A stretch of 64,000 nt of DNA from Gammaproteobacteria bacterium (GTDB taxonomy: Bacteria > Pseudomonadota > Gammaproteobacteria > Pseudomonadales > Halieaceae), in NCBI GenBank assembly GCA_030427485.1, contig JAUICG010000028.1:1-64000 (forward strand). Reading direction: 5' to 3'. How positions within the stretch are numbered: position 1 is the first letter of the stretch; every line of letters begins with the position of its first letter. The notes under the pieces were generated by a model, which searched no databases, was not told where the DNA came from, and saw only the letters and a list, made by a program, of their open reading frames with translations. Positions 8,828-17,636 of this stretch are shown here, piece by piece. Both the position numbers and the translations under genes were made by a program.

Positions 8828-9574
8828 TTAGCTGGATGCGCGGGCGTGCAGGCCGATGCTGACCGCGTGAACGTCCGCCGGCAGGTCGATCAATGTGCGA
8901 AAAATACCGGTGACCGACTCGAACTGGGAAATCGGGCGCTCCACCAGGTTGATCCCCGCGGCCGTCGCCGCCTGGTGGAATGCCATCGCCGCCTGCGGGT
9001 CGACATCCCAGGTCTTGCCCTCTTCGAACATCGCGCCGGCGCGGACATTGGAGACCCGGATGCCGGCCGGTTCCAGCTCGCGAAACAGGCTGTTCGAAAA
9101 GCGCTCCACGCCCGCCTTGGAACTCTGGTAAACCGAGAGATGCGGAAATTCCATCGCCACGGATTCACTGGTCACATTGATGATGTGGCTGCCGCTGCCC
9201 ATCATCGGGATGGCGGCGCGCGCGCACAGCATGGGCCCGGCGAGGTTGATCGCCACTGTGTTCAGAATCTGCTCGTCGCTGGCGTTGACGATCTGGAAGG
9301 GTTCGAACACGGCGGCATTGTTGATCAGCACATCGATGCGCGGGTGTCGCGCAGCGATTGCGCTGAACGCGGCGCGTACGGAATCTGGCGATGCGACGTC
9401 GCAGCCTGCCGCCATCGCGCGCTCGCCGAGCTCCGCCGCGACCGCCTCCACTTTCGCCGGCGTGCGCCCCAGCAGTACCACGCTGTCGCCATCGGCGACG
9501 AAGCGGCGCGCGAGCGCGCGGCCGAGACCGACGCCGGCCCCGGTGATAACGATAACTTTCGACATGTTGCTCAC
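8828..9574 (-). CDS. SDR-family NAD(P)-dependent oxidoreductase
   Basis: A 248-residue short-chain dehydrogenase. Motifs are VITGAGVGLGRALARR (coenzyme), INNAAVFEPF, a catalytic Ser in INVTSESV and YQSSKAG (Tyr/Lys). The C-terminus is short and lacks the usual GG...D end. Two ATGs (MSNMSK) lie near the start, and either could be used. It sits directly upstream of KstD-like paralogue 2 in the same operon and may supply or remove its ketone (inference). Confidence 0.88.
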   Translation of the reverse strand: MSNMSKVIVITGAGVGLGRALARRFVADGDSVVLLGRTPAKVEAVAAELGERAMAAGCDVASPDSVRAAFSAIAARHPRIDVLINNAAVFEPFQIVNASDEQILNTVAINLAGPMLCARAAIPMMGSGSHIINVTSESVAMEFPHLSVYQSSKAGVERFSNSLFRELEPAGIRVSNVRAGAMFEEGKTWDVDPQAAMAFHQAATAAGINLVERPISQFESVTGIFRTLIDLPADVHAVSIGLHARASS

Positions 9575-9646
9575 TCCTGTTATTCAATCAAACCCGGCGC
9601 GCAGCTGCCAGGTCTTTGCCGCCTGCCGGATAGTGCGCGGCACTGT

Positions 9647-10411
9647 TCAGTCCCTGTCGGGATAGACGGAAATGTCACCGCCGTAGGCGACGCCGCCGGG
9701 CCAGAAACGATCGCCGCTTATCTTGGAGAAATAGTGCACGGTGCGGGCGAACGAACCGGAGGTTGAGCGCGGTTCCATCGCGATGCCGCTGGGGCTGACG
9801 CCGCGCGCGCGGGCGCTGAAATCCCTGATGGTGAAGGTCAGGTCGTCGGACTGCTGTGCGCACAACACCAGCTGGTCGCCGGGACAGTAGTGGCGCGGCG
9901 CGATCTGGATCGGCGAGAGCTGCCCGCGCTTCATCGCCACGTGCCCGGGCACGTTGGTCACCTCCACGCTGTGTACCTCGTCATACCATTTCTGATACTC
10001 GGCGAAACGGCCGGCGACGTAGTTTCCGAGTATCACGCTGACACCGGAGAATGGCTGGTCCTGCTGCCAGTTCGGGCTGCCCTTCCAGTCCGAATACAGT
10101 TGATACGTGTACAGGCGTTCCGTTTCATTCTGTGTGATCATGCCCGCGTCACGCGCCTCGGCGACCAGCGGCCCCAGCGCCGGGATGTCGATCTCGGGCG
10201 CGGGGAGGTCGAAGTCGTAAACGCTCAGGAAGCGCCAGGGCTGGTGGATATCGGGCATGATCTGCTCGGGTGTCACTTCGTACCGCTCGGCGCGCTTGAA
10301 GCCCCTCAGGCGCGCGAGCGCGGCGAGGTGGTCTCCGTCGAACCAGGTAGCGTATTCCGCCTCTCGGCCAGCGGGTACATTGTGCAGGTGGAGTGTTGTG
10401 TAGAGCGCCAT
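9647..10411 (-). CDS. Dimeric alpha/beta-barrel (EthD/ABM-like) protein, two repeats
   Basis: A 254-residue protein of two ferredoxin-like halves. The first begins LYTTLHLHNVPAGREAEYATWFDGDH, with PWRFLSVYDFDL as its last strand. The second begins near VSVILGNYVAGRFAEYQKWYDEVHSVE. Each half follows the 'strand - xxxxxEYxxWYDxxH - helix' pattern of small monooxygenases and EthD proteins. The function could be a cofactor-free oxygenase, an isomerase or ligand binding; sequence alone does not decide. First gene of the leftward 10.4-5.6 kb operon, divergent from the ferredoxin operon. Confidence 0.65.
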   Translation of the reverse strand: MALYTTLHLHNVPAGREAEYATWFDGDHLAALARLRGFKRAERYEVTPEQIMPDIHQPWRFLSVYDFDLPAPEIDIPALGPLVAEARDAGMITQNETERLYTYQLYSDWKGSPNWQQDQPFSGVSVILGNYVAGRFAEYQKWYDEVHSVEVTNVPGHVAMKRGQLSPIQIAPRHYCPGDQLVLCAQQSDDLTFTIRDFSARARGVSPSGIAMEPRSTSGSFARTVHYFSKISGDRFWPGGVAYGGDISVYPDRD

Positions 10412-10429
10412 ATCGGGATTCCCGGAATA

Positions 10430-10457
10430 TTGTTATTGAACACCATTGGTGTATAAT
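10430..10457 (+). promoter_or_regulatory. Sigma-70-type promoter with dyad overlapping the -10
   Basis: TTGTTA and TATAAT separated by 16 bp, reading toward the ferredoxin-P450 operon. The perfect dyad ACACCA-T-TGGTGT (10440-10452) fills the spacer and touches the -10, so a bound regulator would block RNA polymerase. The region also lies upstream of the divergent operon that starts at 10411. Confidence 0.55.
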
Positions 10458-10613
10458 ACCGCACATCCGAAACGCTTGGCCAGCGCCATGGCGACGCGGG
10501 GCGAAGAAACCCGCGATGCCAGCGCCGTTCGTCGGCGTATCGTGCGGCCAATACTGATGATAATGACGGCGGCGGCGACTGTTCTGTCTGCAGCCCCTGG
10601 AATGGATAACACT

Positions 10614-10814
10614 ATGAAAATCCGCATAGATAAAGCAGGTTGTGTGGGAAATGCGCGCTGCTGGGCAGTCTCTGAGTCCCTGTTCCCGCTCGATGACGAC
10701 GGTTATATCCTGGTTGAGGAAATCGATGTTCCCCCCGGTATGGAAGCCCAGGCGCGGCGCGGCGCCCGGGCCTGTCCCGAGCGCGTGATTGAAATCATCG
10801 AAGACGACGCCTAG
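10614..10814 (+). CDS. [3Fe-4S]-type ferredoxin of the P450-associated class
   Basis: A 66-residue soluble electron carrier: MKIRIDKAGCVGNARC, then an acidic stretch and ARACPERVIEI. Three cysteines are arranged CxxxxxC...CP, as in the small [3Fe-4S] ferredoxins that serve bacterial P450s. Asn takes the place of the usual His or second ligand in the first motif. It is the first gene of the operon that includes a P450 1 kb downstream, its likely partner. The frame stays open upstream to an ATG at 10446, but that extension is low-complexity and crosses the promoter; the ATG giving MKIRIDKAGC fits the family length. Confidence 0.88.
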   Translation: MKIRIDKAGCVGNARCWAVSESLFPLDDDGYILVEEIDVPPGMEAQARRGARACPERVIEIIEDDA

Positions 10815-10885
10815 GCGCGGCGGCAACAATAAACGACGGCCGCTGCGGCCGGCGGTCAGGCAAACTAATTCAATAGGGTATTTTG

Positions 10886-11698
10886 ATGGATTATCTTGGG
10901 TACAAGAGCAAGCGAGTCATTGTCAGCGGCTGTTTTTCCGGCATGGGCGAGGCGACCGCGCGCCAGCTGGTGGAACTGGGGGCCGAGGTGCACGGCCTGG
11001 ATTACAAGGAGACAGCGCTGAGCCTGGCCTCTTTTACGCAAGTGGATCTGCGCGACCCGGCTGCGATCGACGCCGCCATCGCGGGTATCGGCGGCAAGGT
11101 GGATGCGCTGTTCAACTGCGCCGGCCTGCCGCAGACCTCGCCGCCGCTGGACGTGATGAAAGTGAATTACGCAGCCGCGCGCCGCGTGACCGAGCAGGTG
11201 TTGCCGCTGATGTCCGAGGGCGCCGCCGTTGCCAGTATCTCCTCCACCGCCGGAATGGGCTGGAGCAGGAAAATACCGGTGCTGATGGAACTGGTGAAAA
11301 ACGATACCTGGGAGTCCGCGATACAGTGGTGTGAGGAGAACGCGGAGACCGTGCATGAAGGCTATTCGCTGTCCAAGGAGGCGATCATCCTGTGGACCCT
11401 GCTGACATCCTCCGCGACCATCAAGCGCGGTATCCGCCTCAACTGTACACTGCCGGGCCCGACCCAGACGCCGATGATGAACCACTTCGAGTCGCGCACA
11501 GAGGCCGCGGTGCTGAACACCTTCATCCAGCCCATCGATCGCCGTTCTACACCGGAGGAGCAGGCAGCCGGCCTGATTTTCCTGAACAGTGAGAAGTCCA
11601 GCTATATCAATGGCGTGGCCTTGCCGGTTGACGGTGGTTTCCTCGGTGGCGTGGCAACCGGGCAGGTCGATCTCTCGGCGTTGATGCCCGCCTCGTGA
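10886..11698 (+). CDS. SDR resembling 3-alpha-hydroxysteroid dehydrogenase/carbonyl reductase
   Basis: A 270-residue short-chain dehydrogenase with the compact features of the 3-alpha-HSD/carbonyl reductase group. The coenzyme motif SGCFSGMGEATA is followed by a short nucleotide half, LFNCAGLPQ. A long insertion between the catalytic serine (SISSTAG) and YSLSKEA contains WSRKIPVLMEL and IQWCEENAE, as in HsdA-type enzymes. It probably oxidises or reduces a hydroxyl/keto group on a ring substrate. The ATG is two codons inside an in-frame TTG. Second gene of the ferredoxin-P450 operon. Confidence 0.87.
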   Translation: MDYLGYKSKRVIVSGCFSGMGEATARQLVELGAEVHGLDYKETALSLASFTQVDLRDPAAIDAAIAGIGGKVDALFNCAGLPQTSPPLDVMKVNYAAARRVTEQVLPLMSEGAAVASISSTAGMGWSRKIPVLMELVKNDTWESAIQWCEENAETVHEGYSLSKEAIILWTLLTSSATIKRGIRLNCTLPGPTQTPMMNHFESRTEAAVLNTFIQPIDRRSTPEEQAAGLIFLNSEKSSYINGVALPVDGGFLGGVATGQVDLSALMPAS

Positions 11699-11781
11699 TA
11701 TAAACGTTTCTTTGCAGGCAGGGGGCGGGTGTGTTGCGCCCCGTGCCAATCATCCAGTGACCAGGGTTTCCGGAATTCATT

Positions 11782-13038
11782 ATGACTGAAGCAGCGACAC
11801 TTACCGAAGCGGTACCGACGCCGGGGCATGTTACCGACGCGGTGTTTTACGATTTCGACATGTTCTTTGATCCGGCCTATCTCGCCGACCCGCACAAACG
11901 CGTGCAGGATCTGCTGGACAACGCGCCGCCGGTATTCTGGACCCCGCGCAACGGCGGGCACTGGATGCTGGTGAGTCACAGTGCGAACTTCGAGGCGGCG
12001 CGCGATACGGAAACATTTTCCAGTGAAGTGATCCCGCACGCGCAGATCGAAGCCATACTGGCGCAGTTGCCGGCGGATTCCCCGCCGATACCGCGAGCCT
12101 ACCCGATCAATCTCGACCCGCCGCTGCACGGCAAATACCGCCAGCCTGTGCAGGGTGTCTTTTCGCCCAAGGCAATCAACAAGTTGAAGGAGTCCATCCG
12201 CAAACTGGCGGGCGAGTTGCTGGACGAAATCGCGGGCGAGGGCGTCTGCGAGTTCATGTCGACGGTAGCGCAGCCGCTGCCGGTGCAGGTCTTCCTGAAA
12301 CTGCTGGGCCTGCCGGTGGAGAAGTTCCAGACCTACAGCGCGCTGGTGAAAGCGCACCTGAGCGCCGCATCGGGCGATTCCGGTGCCGCTCTCGCGCGAC
12401 TGCAGGATGTCGCCAACGCGATGCGGGACACCATCCTGGCGCGCCGCGACGACCCCCGCGATGACCTGATCAGCCTGTTGTGGTCGGTGGAGATCGACGG
12501 CCAGCCCACGACCCAGCAGGATATCGAGAATTACGGCGTGCTGATGTTTATCGCCGGCCTCGATACCGTTATGCAGGGTATAGGGCACGGCGTGCGGCAC
12601 CTGGCGCTGAATCCAGAATTACAGGATGAATTGCGCGCGGATCCCGCGCTGATTGGCGACGCCACCGAAGAACTGCTGCGCCGCTATACCTTCACAGTGC
12701 CCCCGCGCCGCCTGAACAAGGACATCGTGTTCGAGGGCGTGCAAATGAAAAAGGACGACCGCGCGATGCTGTTCCTGCCCGGTGCCGATCTCGACCCGAG
12801 GGAGTTCCCGGATTCCGCCCGCTTTGAGCTCAATCGCGGCGGCAAGCCGCATATCGCATTCAATGCGGGTCCGCATCGCTGCCTGGGCTCGCACCTGGCG
12901 CGGGTCGAACTGAACATTCTGTACGAGGAACTGCTGGCGCGGCTGCCGCGGTTCCGCCTGGATCCGGATCGCCCGGTGAAGTTCAGCGGCGGGCATATCA
13001 TCGGCGTGCAGGAACTGCACCTGTTGTGGGACAACTAA
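11782..13038 (+). CDS. Cytochrome P450, P450cam-like class
   Basis: A 418-residue soluble bacterial P450. The I-helix motif is MFIAGLDTV, the ExxR is in EELLRRYT, and the heme-binding loop FNAGPHRCLGSHLAR contains the thiolate cysteine. The C-terminal strand (GVQELHLLW) resembles the end of P450cam, so the closest groups may be terpenoid hydroxylases such as CYP101/CYP111; this is a by-eye judgement. Hydroxylation would be driven by the ferredoxin encoded at the operon start, with the FAD reductase at 51.7 kb as a possible electron source. DUF35 follows after 4 bp. Confidence 0.93.
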   Translation: MTEAATLTEAVPTPGHVTDAVFYDFDMFFDPAYLADPHKRVQDLLDNAPPVFWTPRNGGHWMLVSHSANFEAARDTETFSSEVIPHAQIEAILAQLPADSPPIPRAYPINLDPPLHGKYRQPVQGVFSPKAINKLKESIRKLAGELLDEIAGEGVCEFMSTVAQPLPVQVFLKLLGLPVEKFQTYSALVKAHLSAASGDSGAALARLQDVANAMRDTILARRDDPRDDLISLLWSVEIDGQPTTQQDIENYGVLMFIAGLDTVMQGIGHGVRHLALNPELQDELRADPALIGDATEELLRRYTFTVPPRRLNKDIVFEGVQMKKDDRAMLFLPGADLDPREFPDSARFELNRGGKPHIAFNAGPHRCLGSHLARVELNILYEELLARLPRFRLDPDRPVKFSGGHIIGVQELHLLWDN

Positions 13039-13042
13039 GCCG

Positions 13043-13447
13043 ATGGCAGCGCCGCGACCCTTACCCCGGCTGGACAGCGACAACACCGCCTTCTGGACAG
13101 GCGGCAAGGACAATGAACTGCGCATCATGCGCTGCCGTGACTGTGCCGCCTTCATTCATCCGCCGCGCCCCGTCTGTCGCAACTGCCTGTCGGACAATGT
13201 CGCGCCCGAGGTTGTCGCGGGCACCGGCGTGGTCGATACCTTCACCGTCAATCACCAGAAATGGCATCCGGCCATGGAAGTCCCGTTCGTGGTCGCCCGG
13301 GTCGCGATAGACGGTGCGCCGGGCGTTTATCTCACCACCAATATCGTCGGCTGCGCCGTCGATGACGTGGATATCGGCGACCGTGTGCGAGTGATGTTCG
13401 AACAGCAGGACGACGTATACCTACCCATGTTTGAGAAAATCAGTTGA
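13043..13447 (+). CDS. Zn-ribbon/OB-fold (DUF35) protein, thiolase-like partner
   Basis: A 134-residue DUF35 protein. An N-terminal rubredoxin-like zinc ribbon, CRDCAAFIHPPRPVCRNC, is followed by an OB fold with TFTVNHQKWHPAMEVPF. In steroid degraders, DUF35 domains bind a thiolase-like Ltp2 to form side-chain aldolases, and that partner is the next gene, starting one base after this stop. The P450-DUF35-Ltp2 order therefore suggests oxidation followed by retro-aldol side-chain removal on a CoA ester (family knowledge plus inference). Confidence 0.9.
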   Translation: MAAPRPLPRLDSDNTAFWTGGKDNELRIMRCRDCAAFIHPPRPVCRNCLSDNVAPEVVAGTGVVDTFTVNHQKWHPAMEVPFVVARVAIDGAPGVYLTTNIVGCAVDDVDIGDRVRVMFEQQDDVYLPMFEKIS

Positions 13448-13448
13448 T

Positions 13449-14609
13449 ATGAGCAGCGACTACGCCTACATCACCGGCATAGGACAGTCAGAAGTCGGCA
13501 TGCGCCTGACGCGGCACCCGTTGTCGCTGACCGTCGACGCGGTGCGCGAGGCGCTGGATGAAGCGGGGCTGGATATAAGCCAGATTGACGGGGTCTCGAC
13601 CTATCCCGGGCGGGTGTCGGCGATGCTGGGCTTCTCCCCGGTGGGGGCCGATGAACTGGTCGACGCACTGGGAATCCGCGCCAGCTGGTATGCCGGCGGT
13701 ATGGAAATAAGCTCGCAGCTGGGCGCGGTGACCGCGGCGGCGATGGCGGTGCGTACCGGACAGGCGCGCCACGTGATCTGCTTTCGCACGGTGTACGAGG
13801 CGGCGGCCATGGCGCGGCCGGAAGAGTACCCGATGTCCCGGCGCGGACGCGTGGACGGCTACTCGCAGTGGACCGCACCGTTCAACGCGCTGTCGGCGGC
13901 CGTCTGGACGGCGCAGTATGCAATGCGCCACGTCAAGCAGTACGGCCTTACGCGGGAGCAGCTCGCGCAGATCGCACTGACCGATCGGGCCAACGCACTG
14001 CTGAACCCGCGGGCCCTGGTCCGCGAACCGCTGACGATGGACGATTATATGTCGGCGCGCATGATCTCCACGCCGCTGTGTCTCTTCGACTGCGATCGCT
14101 ACACCGACGCGTCGACGGTCATCATTGTCTCGGCGGCCGATGCGCTGGATGAGGTGTCCTGCACGCCGGTTCGAATCGAGGCCATGGCCGGCTCCGTGGA
14201 GCGCCTGTCCTGGGACCAGGCCGAGTGGATGGCCTGCTATCCCACCGGTGAAGACCTGTGGAAGCGCACCGATTACACGCCGGCGGATGTGGATACGGTA
14301 CAGCTCTACGACGGTTTCAGTTTCCAGGCCGTGGCATGGCTGGAGGGCCTCGGCTTCTGTGAACGCGGCGAGGGCGGCCGTTTTATCGAGGGCGGCACGC
14401 GCATCGCACTGGATGGGGAGCTGCCATTGAATACCTTCGGCGGCCAGATTGGCGGCGGTCGCCTGCACGGCTTCGGCTTTGCGCACGAAGCGGTCGTGCA
14501 ACTCAGGGGCAAGGGCGAGGCGCGCCAGATCCAGGGCGACCCCCGCGTCGCGGTCTGCACCTCCGGCGGCGGGCCGCTGGCGACGGCGCTGCTGCTGGTA
14601 AGGGACTGA
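13449..14609 (+). CDS. Thiolase-like (SCP-x/Ltp2-type) protein, probable aldolase subunit
   Basis: A 386-residue lipid-transfer/thiolase-fold protein: YITGIGQSEVG at the N-terminus, CREVVYEAA-like CFRTVYEAA, QLYDGFSFQAV in the second half and GGGRLHGFGFAHEA near the end. The nucleophilic Cys of true thiolases is not present at the expected helix (GGMEISSQLGA), which fits the Ltp2 aldolase branch rather than beta-ketothiolase. With the preceding DUF35 protein it would cleave a beta-hydroxyacyl-CoA side chain. The ATG giving MSSDYAYITG follows the DUF35 stop directly; an upstream in-frame TTG is less likely. Confidence 0.88.
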   Translation: MSSDYAYITGIGQSEVGMRLTRHPLSLTVDAVREALDEAGLDISQIDGVSTYPGRVSAMLGFSPVGADELVDALGIRASWYAGGMEISSQLGAVTAAAMAVRTGQARHVICFRTVYEAAAMARPEEYPMSRRGRVDGYSQWTAPFNALSAAVWTAQYAMRHVKQYGLTREQLAQIALTDRANALLNPRALVREPLTMDDYMSARMISTPLCLFDCDRYTDASTVIIVSAADALDEVSCTPVRIEAMAGSVERLSWDQAEWMACYPTGEDLWKRTDYTPADVDTVQLYDGFSFQAVAWLEGLGFCERGEGGRFIEGGTRIALDGELPLNTFGGQIGGGRLHGFGFAHEAVVQLRGKGEARQIQGDPRVAVCTSGGGPLATALLLVRD

Positions 14610-14613
14610 GCGG

Positions 14614-15339
14614 GTGACCACGGTTCGCGAACGTCCAGCGCCCGGATTTCGGCGGCGTTTTCGCGTCGCGCCGTCGCCGGGCAGGGTGTGCAGCGAACTG
14701 GAGGATGATTTTCATCGCATGAGCGTGACGCTGGAGCACGATGGCGCACAGGCCCTTGCGGTCAGCGCGGTGCTGGCGCGCGCGCCCTGGAGCACCTGCC
14801 CGGACGCGGTCGCCCGCTGCGAGCAGACGTTCACCGGCGTTGCACTGCCGGACTTCCCCGCCAGGCGCGAACAGAAAGCCCACAACTGCACGCATCTCTA
14901 CGACCTGGCCCTGCTGGCGGCGGCGCACGCGCACGATGTCGCCACATTGGTCTATGATGTTTATGTATCCGACCCTGTCGAGGGTGAGCGGCGCGCCGAA
15001 ATCCGGCGCGACGGCGAGCGTGTACTGGACTGGCGGGACAAGGATTACCGGGTTATCGCGCCCGACGAACTGGCCGGACTGAAGTTAATGGAGATGCGCG
15101 CGTGGATTGAATCGCTGGACGCGGACCGGCAGGAGGCTGCGCGCATCCTGCAATGGGCAAGCCTGATCGCGCACGGGCGGACTATTCCGCTGGCCGAGCA
15201 GTCGGACGCCAGCCGCATGCCGCCGACCTGCTACACCTTCCAGCCGGAGCAGGCCGTGCGGGCGCAGCGTGTGGGAAAGGCGCGGGATTTCAGTGACGGC
15301 AGCGCAGAGCCGCTGGAATTTGTTGATGAAACTGTGTAG
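14614..15339 (+). CDS. DUF2889-family protein
   Basis: A 241-residue soluble protein matching the DUF2889 pattern: an N-terminal region with ELEDDFHRMSVTLEHDG, then WSTCPDA, then the signature NCTHLYDLALLA, and a C-terminal segment rich in conserved acidic and aromatic residues. No biochemical function is established for the family. It is inserted in the aldolase operon 4 bp after the Ltp2-like gene, so a role tied to the aromatic or steroid acyl-CoA intermediate is plausible (inference). Start is GTG. Confidence 0.8.
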   Translation: MTTVRERPAPGFRRRFRVAPSPGRVCSELEDDFHRMSVTLEHDGAQALAVSAVLARAPWSTCPDAVARCEQTFTGVALPDFPARREQKAHNCTHLYDLALLAAAHAHDVATLVYDVYVSDPVEGERRAEIRRDGERVLDWRDKDYRVIAPDELAGLKLMEMRAWIESLDADRQEAARILQWASLIAHGRTIPLAEQSDASRMPPTCYTFQPEQAVRAQRVGKARDFSDGSAEPLEFVDETV

Positions 15340-15413
15340 TGCCGCAGTGGCGGCGGATATAACAGCAATGACGATATCGCAACGGTGTCGTGCAATACAT
15401 CGAGGAGGTGTTT

Positions 15414-16733
15414 ATGAAGATGAATGACATGGTGCTCATCAGCGTGGATGATCACATCACGGAACCGCCGGATATGTTTGACAAACACTTGTCCGCCGAG
15501 CATCTGGCCACCGCGCCGAAGTTCTGCACGGATGAGAATGGCAAGGCCTACTGGTCCTACCAGGGCATGTTCATGCCGTCGGTGGGGCTCAATGCAGTCG
15601 TCGGACGGCCGCTCGAGGAATACGGCATGGAGCCCACCTCGCTGGAGCAGATGCGCAAGGGCGTCTACGACGTGCATGAGCGGATCAACGATATGAACGC
15701 CAACGGCGTCGCTTCTTCGCTGAACTTCGGTACCTGCGTGGGTTTCGATGGCGGACGCTTTCACAAGGCGCCCGACAAGGATCTGTCACTGATCCATATG
15801 CGGGCCTACAACGACTGGCATATCGACGAGTGGTGCGGCGCCTACCCGGGCCGCTTCATACCCTGCGCGCTGCTGCCCACCTGGGATATGGATGCCACGG
15901 TTGCCGAGATCGAAAGAATCGCGAAGAAGGGCTGCACGGCGGTTTCCCTGAATGAAAACCCCACCTCGCAGGGCCTGCCCAGCGTACACAATGAGTACTG
16001 GGAGCCGATGTGGAAAGCCATCACCGACCACGATATCACGATGTGCCTGCATATCGGCGCCGGCAACCCGGTCCCGCACGCATCGATGGAGACCCCCATC
16101 GAGGCCTGGATTACCACCATGCCGATGTCCAGCGCCATCGGTGCGGCGGACTGGCTCAACCTGTCGGCGCTGGAGCGCTATCCGAGCATGCGGATTGCGC
16201 TCTCCGAATGCGGTCTCGGCTGGATTCCCTACTTCATGGAGCGTGCCGACTTCAGCCACGCGCGCCACAAGGCCTGGACGCACTCGGGCTTCCAGGGCCA
16301 AAAACCCAGCGACATTTTCAAAAAGCATTTCATGGTGTGTTTCATCGACGACGCCTACGGACTGCGTAACCTCGACCTGATGAACCAGGACCACGTGGCC
16401 TACGAGTGCGACTACCCGCATTCAGACACCCTGTGGCCGGAGGCGCCCGAGCACCTGTGGAAAACGGTGACGGACCTCAGCCAGGAGCAGATCGATAAGG
16501 TGACGCACCTGAACGCGATGAAATTCTTCAGGTTCGACCCTTTCGTCGCCAACAAGCGCGAGGACCTGACCGTCGGAGCGCTGCGGGCCAGGGCCAAAGC
16601 GGACGGCGTGGATACCACCCCGCAGTCCTATGGTGGCGACAGGCCATTGGCGGAGGGTGAGGGCAAACGCCGCATCGTGTCCGGAGACCTGATGAAGATG
16701 TTTGCCCACCACGCGCAGCAAAAGGCGAGTTGA
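15414..16733 (+). CDS. Amidohydrolase-family (ACMSD-like) protein
   Basis: A 439-residue metal-dependent TIM-barrel hydrolase or decarboxylase of the amidohydrolase_2 group. It begins VLISVDDHITEPPDMF, where DDH takes the place of the usual HxH metal site. Later come CLHIGAGNPV, a histidine strand, and YECDYPHSDTLWP, whose Asp is the metal-proximal acid. Such proteins are frequent in steroid and aromatic clusters, where they may hydrolyse ring or lactone intermediates. A clear GAGGAGG site precedes the ATG giving MKMNDMVLIS, which decides the start over an upstream in-frame ATG. Confidence 0.88.
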   Translation: MKMNDMVLISVDDHITEPPDMFDKHLSAEHLATAPKFCTDENGKAYWSYQGMFMPSVGLNAVVGRPLEEYGMEPTSLEQMRKGVYDVHERINDMNANGVASSLNFGTCVGFDGGRFHKAPDKDLSLIHMRAYNDWHIDEWCGAYPGRFIPCALLPTWDMDATVAEIERIAKKGCTAVSLNENPTSQGLPSVHNEYWEPMWKAITDHDITMCLHIGAGNPVPHASMETPIEAWITTMPMSSAIGAADWLNLSALERYPSMRIALSECGLGWIPYFMERADFSHARHKAWTHSGFQGQKPSDIFKKHFMVCFIDDAYGLRNLDLMNQDHVAYECDYPHSDTLWPEAPEHLWKTVTDLSQEQIDKVTHLNAMKFFRFDPFVANKREDLTVGALRARAKADGVDTTPQSYGGDRPLAEGEGKRRIVSGDLMKMFAHHAQQKAS

Positions 16734-16749
16734 GAGCAGTCCTGTACCG

Positions 16750-16776
16750 GGGCCCGGCGTTCGCCGGGCCCTTCCT
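16750..16776 (+). terminator. Strong GC hairpin between operon genes (possible intrinsic terminator/attenuator)
   Basis: A perfect 10-bp stem, GGGCCCGGCG-TT-CGCCGGGCCC, is followed by TTCCTTCC. It sits 17 bp after the amidohydrolase stop and 22 bp before the GTG of the enoyl-CoA hydratase. The T-tract is short, so partial termination or processing that lowers expression of the two downstream genes is more likely than a full stop. Confidence 0.6.
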
Positions 16777-16792
16777 TCCAGGAGCGGAACCC

Positions 16793-17578
16793 GTGACGCA
16801 GTTACCCGGCTATCCCGACATCGCCACGTATATGACAGGCCATGTGGCTGTGGTGACCCTCCAGCGTCCCCCGCACAATTTCTTTGACCGGATTCTTATC
16901 GCGCAGCTTGCCGATATTCTCGAAGCCCTCGATACACAGCCGCAGTGCCGCGCGATTGTGCTGGCCGCGCAGGGCAAGTCCTTTTGCGCAGGCGCCAATT
17001 TTACCGACGGCTCGGGCCAGGAGATTGTCGGCGGGACGGGCGAGCGCCACCTCTACGATGAGGCGCTGCGCCTGTTCAGTACCGCCAAGCCCGTGGTTGG
17101 CGCTATCCAGGGTGCCGCCATTGGCGGCGGGCTGGGCCTGGCGCTGGTGCCCGATTTCCGGGTGGGGTGCGCCGCGGCGCGCTTCAGCGCCAATTTTGCG
17201 CTGCTGGGAGTGCATCCCGGCTTCGGCCTGACGCATACCCTGCCGGCGCTGGTTGGCCAGCAGAAGGCGAACCTGTTGCTGTATACAGGACGGCGAATCA
17301 AGGGCGAGGAGGCGCTGGAGATCGGTTTGCTCGACCAGCTTGTGCCGGCCGGGCAGGTGCTCGACGCCGCCATCGGCCTGGCCGGAGAGATTGCCCGGGC
17401 AGCGCCGCTCGGCGTGCAGCGGACGCGGGCCACCTCCCGCCGCGGGCTGGTCGAGAGCGTCAGGTCCGCAATGGACCGCGAAAAGGCGGAGCAGGCCGAG
17501 CTGAGCCAGACTGCCGATTTCAGGGAGGGGATCGCCGCGACAGCGGAACGCAGGACACCCGATTTCAAGGGCTGCTGA
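16793..17578 (+). CDS. Enoyl-CoA hydratase/isomerase family protein
   Basis: A 261-residue crotonase-fold enzyme: VVTLQRPPHNFFD, the oxyanion-hole segment KSFCAGANFTD, and the second oxyanion helix GAAIGGGLGLALVPDF. ECH-type catalytic glutamates are not evident in the standard places, so hydratase, isomerase and hydrolase all remain possible. The start is the GTG after GGAGCGG; the longer frame upstream would run through the hairpin at 16750. It probably acts in beta-oxidation of a CoA-linked side chain in this operon. Confidence 0.87.
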   Translation: MTQLPGYPDIATYMTGHVAVVTLQRPPHNFFDRILIAQLADILEALDTQPQCRAIVLAAQGKSFCAGANFTDGSGQEIVGGTGERHLYDEALRLFSTAKPVVGAIQGAAIGGGLGLALVPDFRVGCAAARFSANFALLGVHPGFGLTHTLPALVGQQKANLLLYTGRRIKGEEALEIGLLDQLVPAGQVLDAAIGLAGEIARAAPLGVQRTRATSRRGLVESVRSAMDREKAEQAELSQTADFREGIAATAERRTPDFKGC

Positions 17579-17636
17579 ACCTGGCGGCCGCCAGGAAGCG
17601 CAGCATCGCAGACCCGCATTTGAGAGGAGATGGCCA

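Noticed and set aside
10446..10613. N-terminal extension of the ferredoxin gene
   Set aside because: The extension crosses the TATAAT promoter and has no ferredoxin homology; family length supports the ATG at 10614.
14168..14177. GGTTCGAATC, resembling a tRNA T-loop
   Set aside because: It is inside the thiolase-like coding sequence with no acceptor stem or anticodon arm around it.
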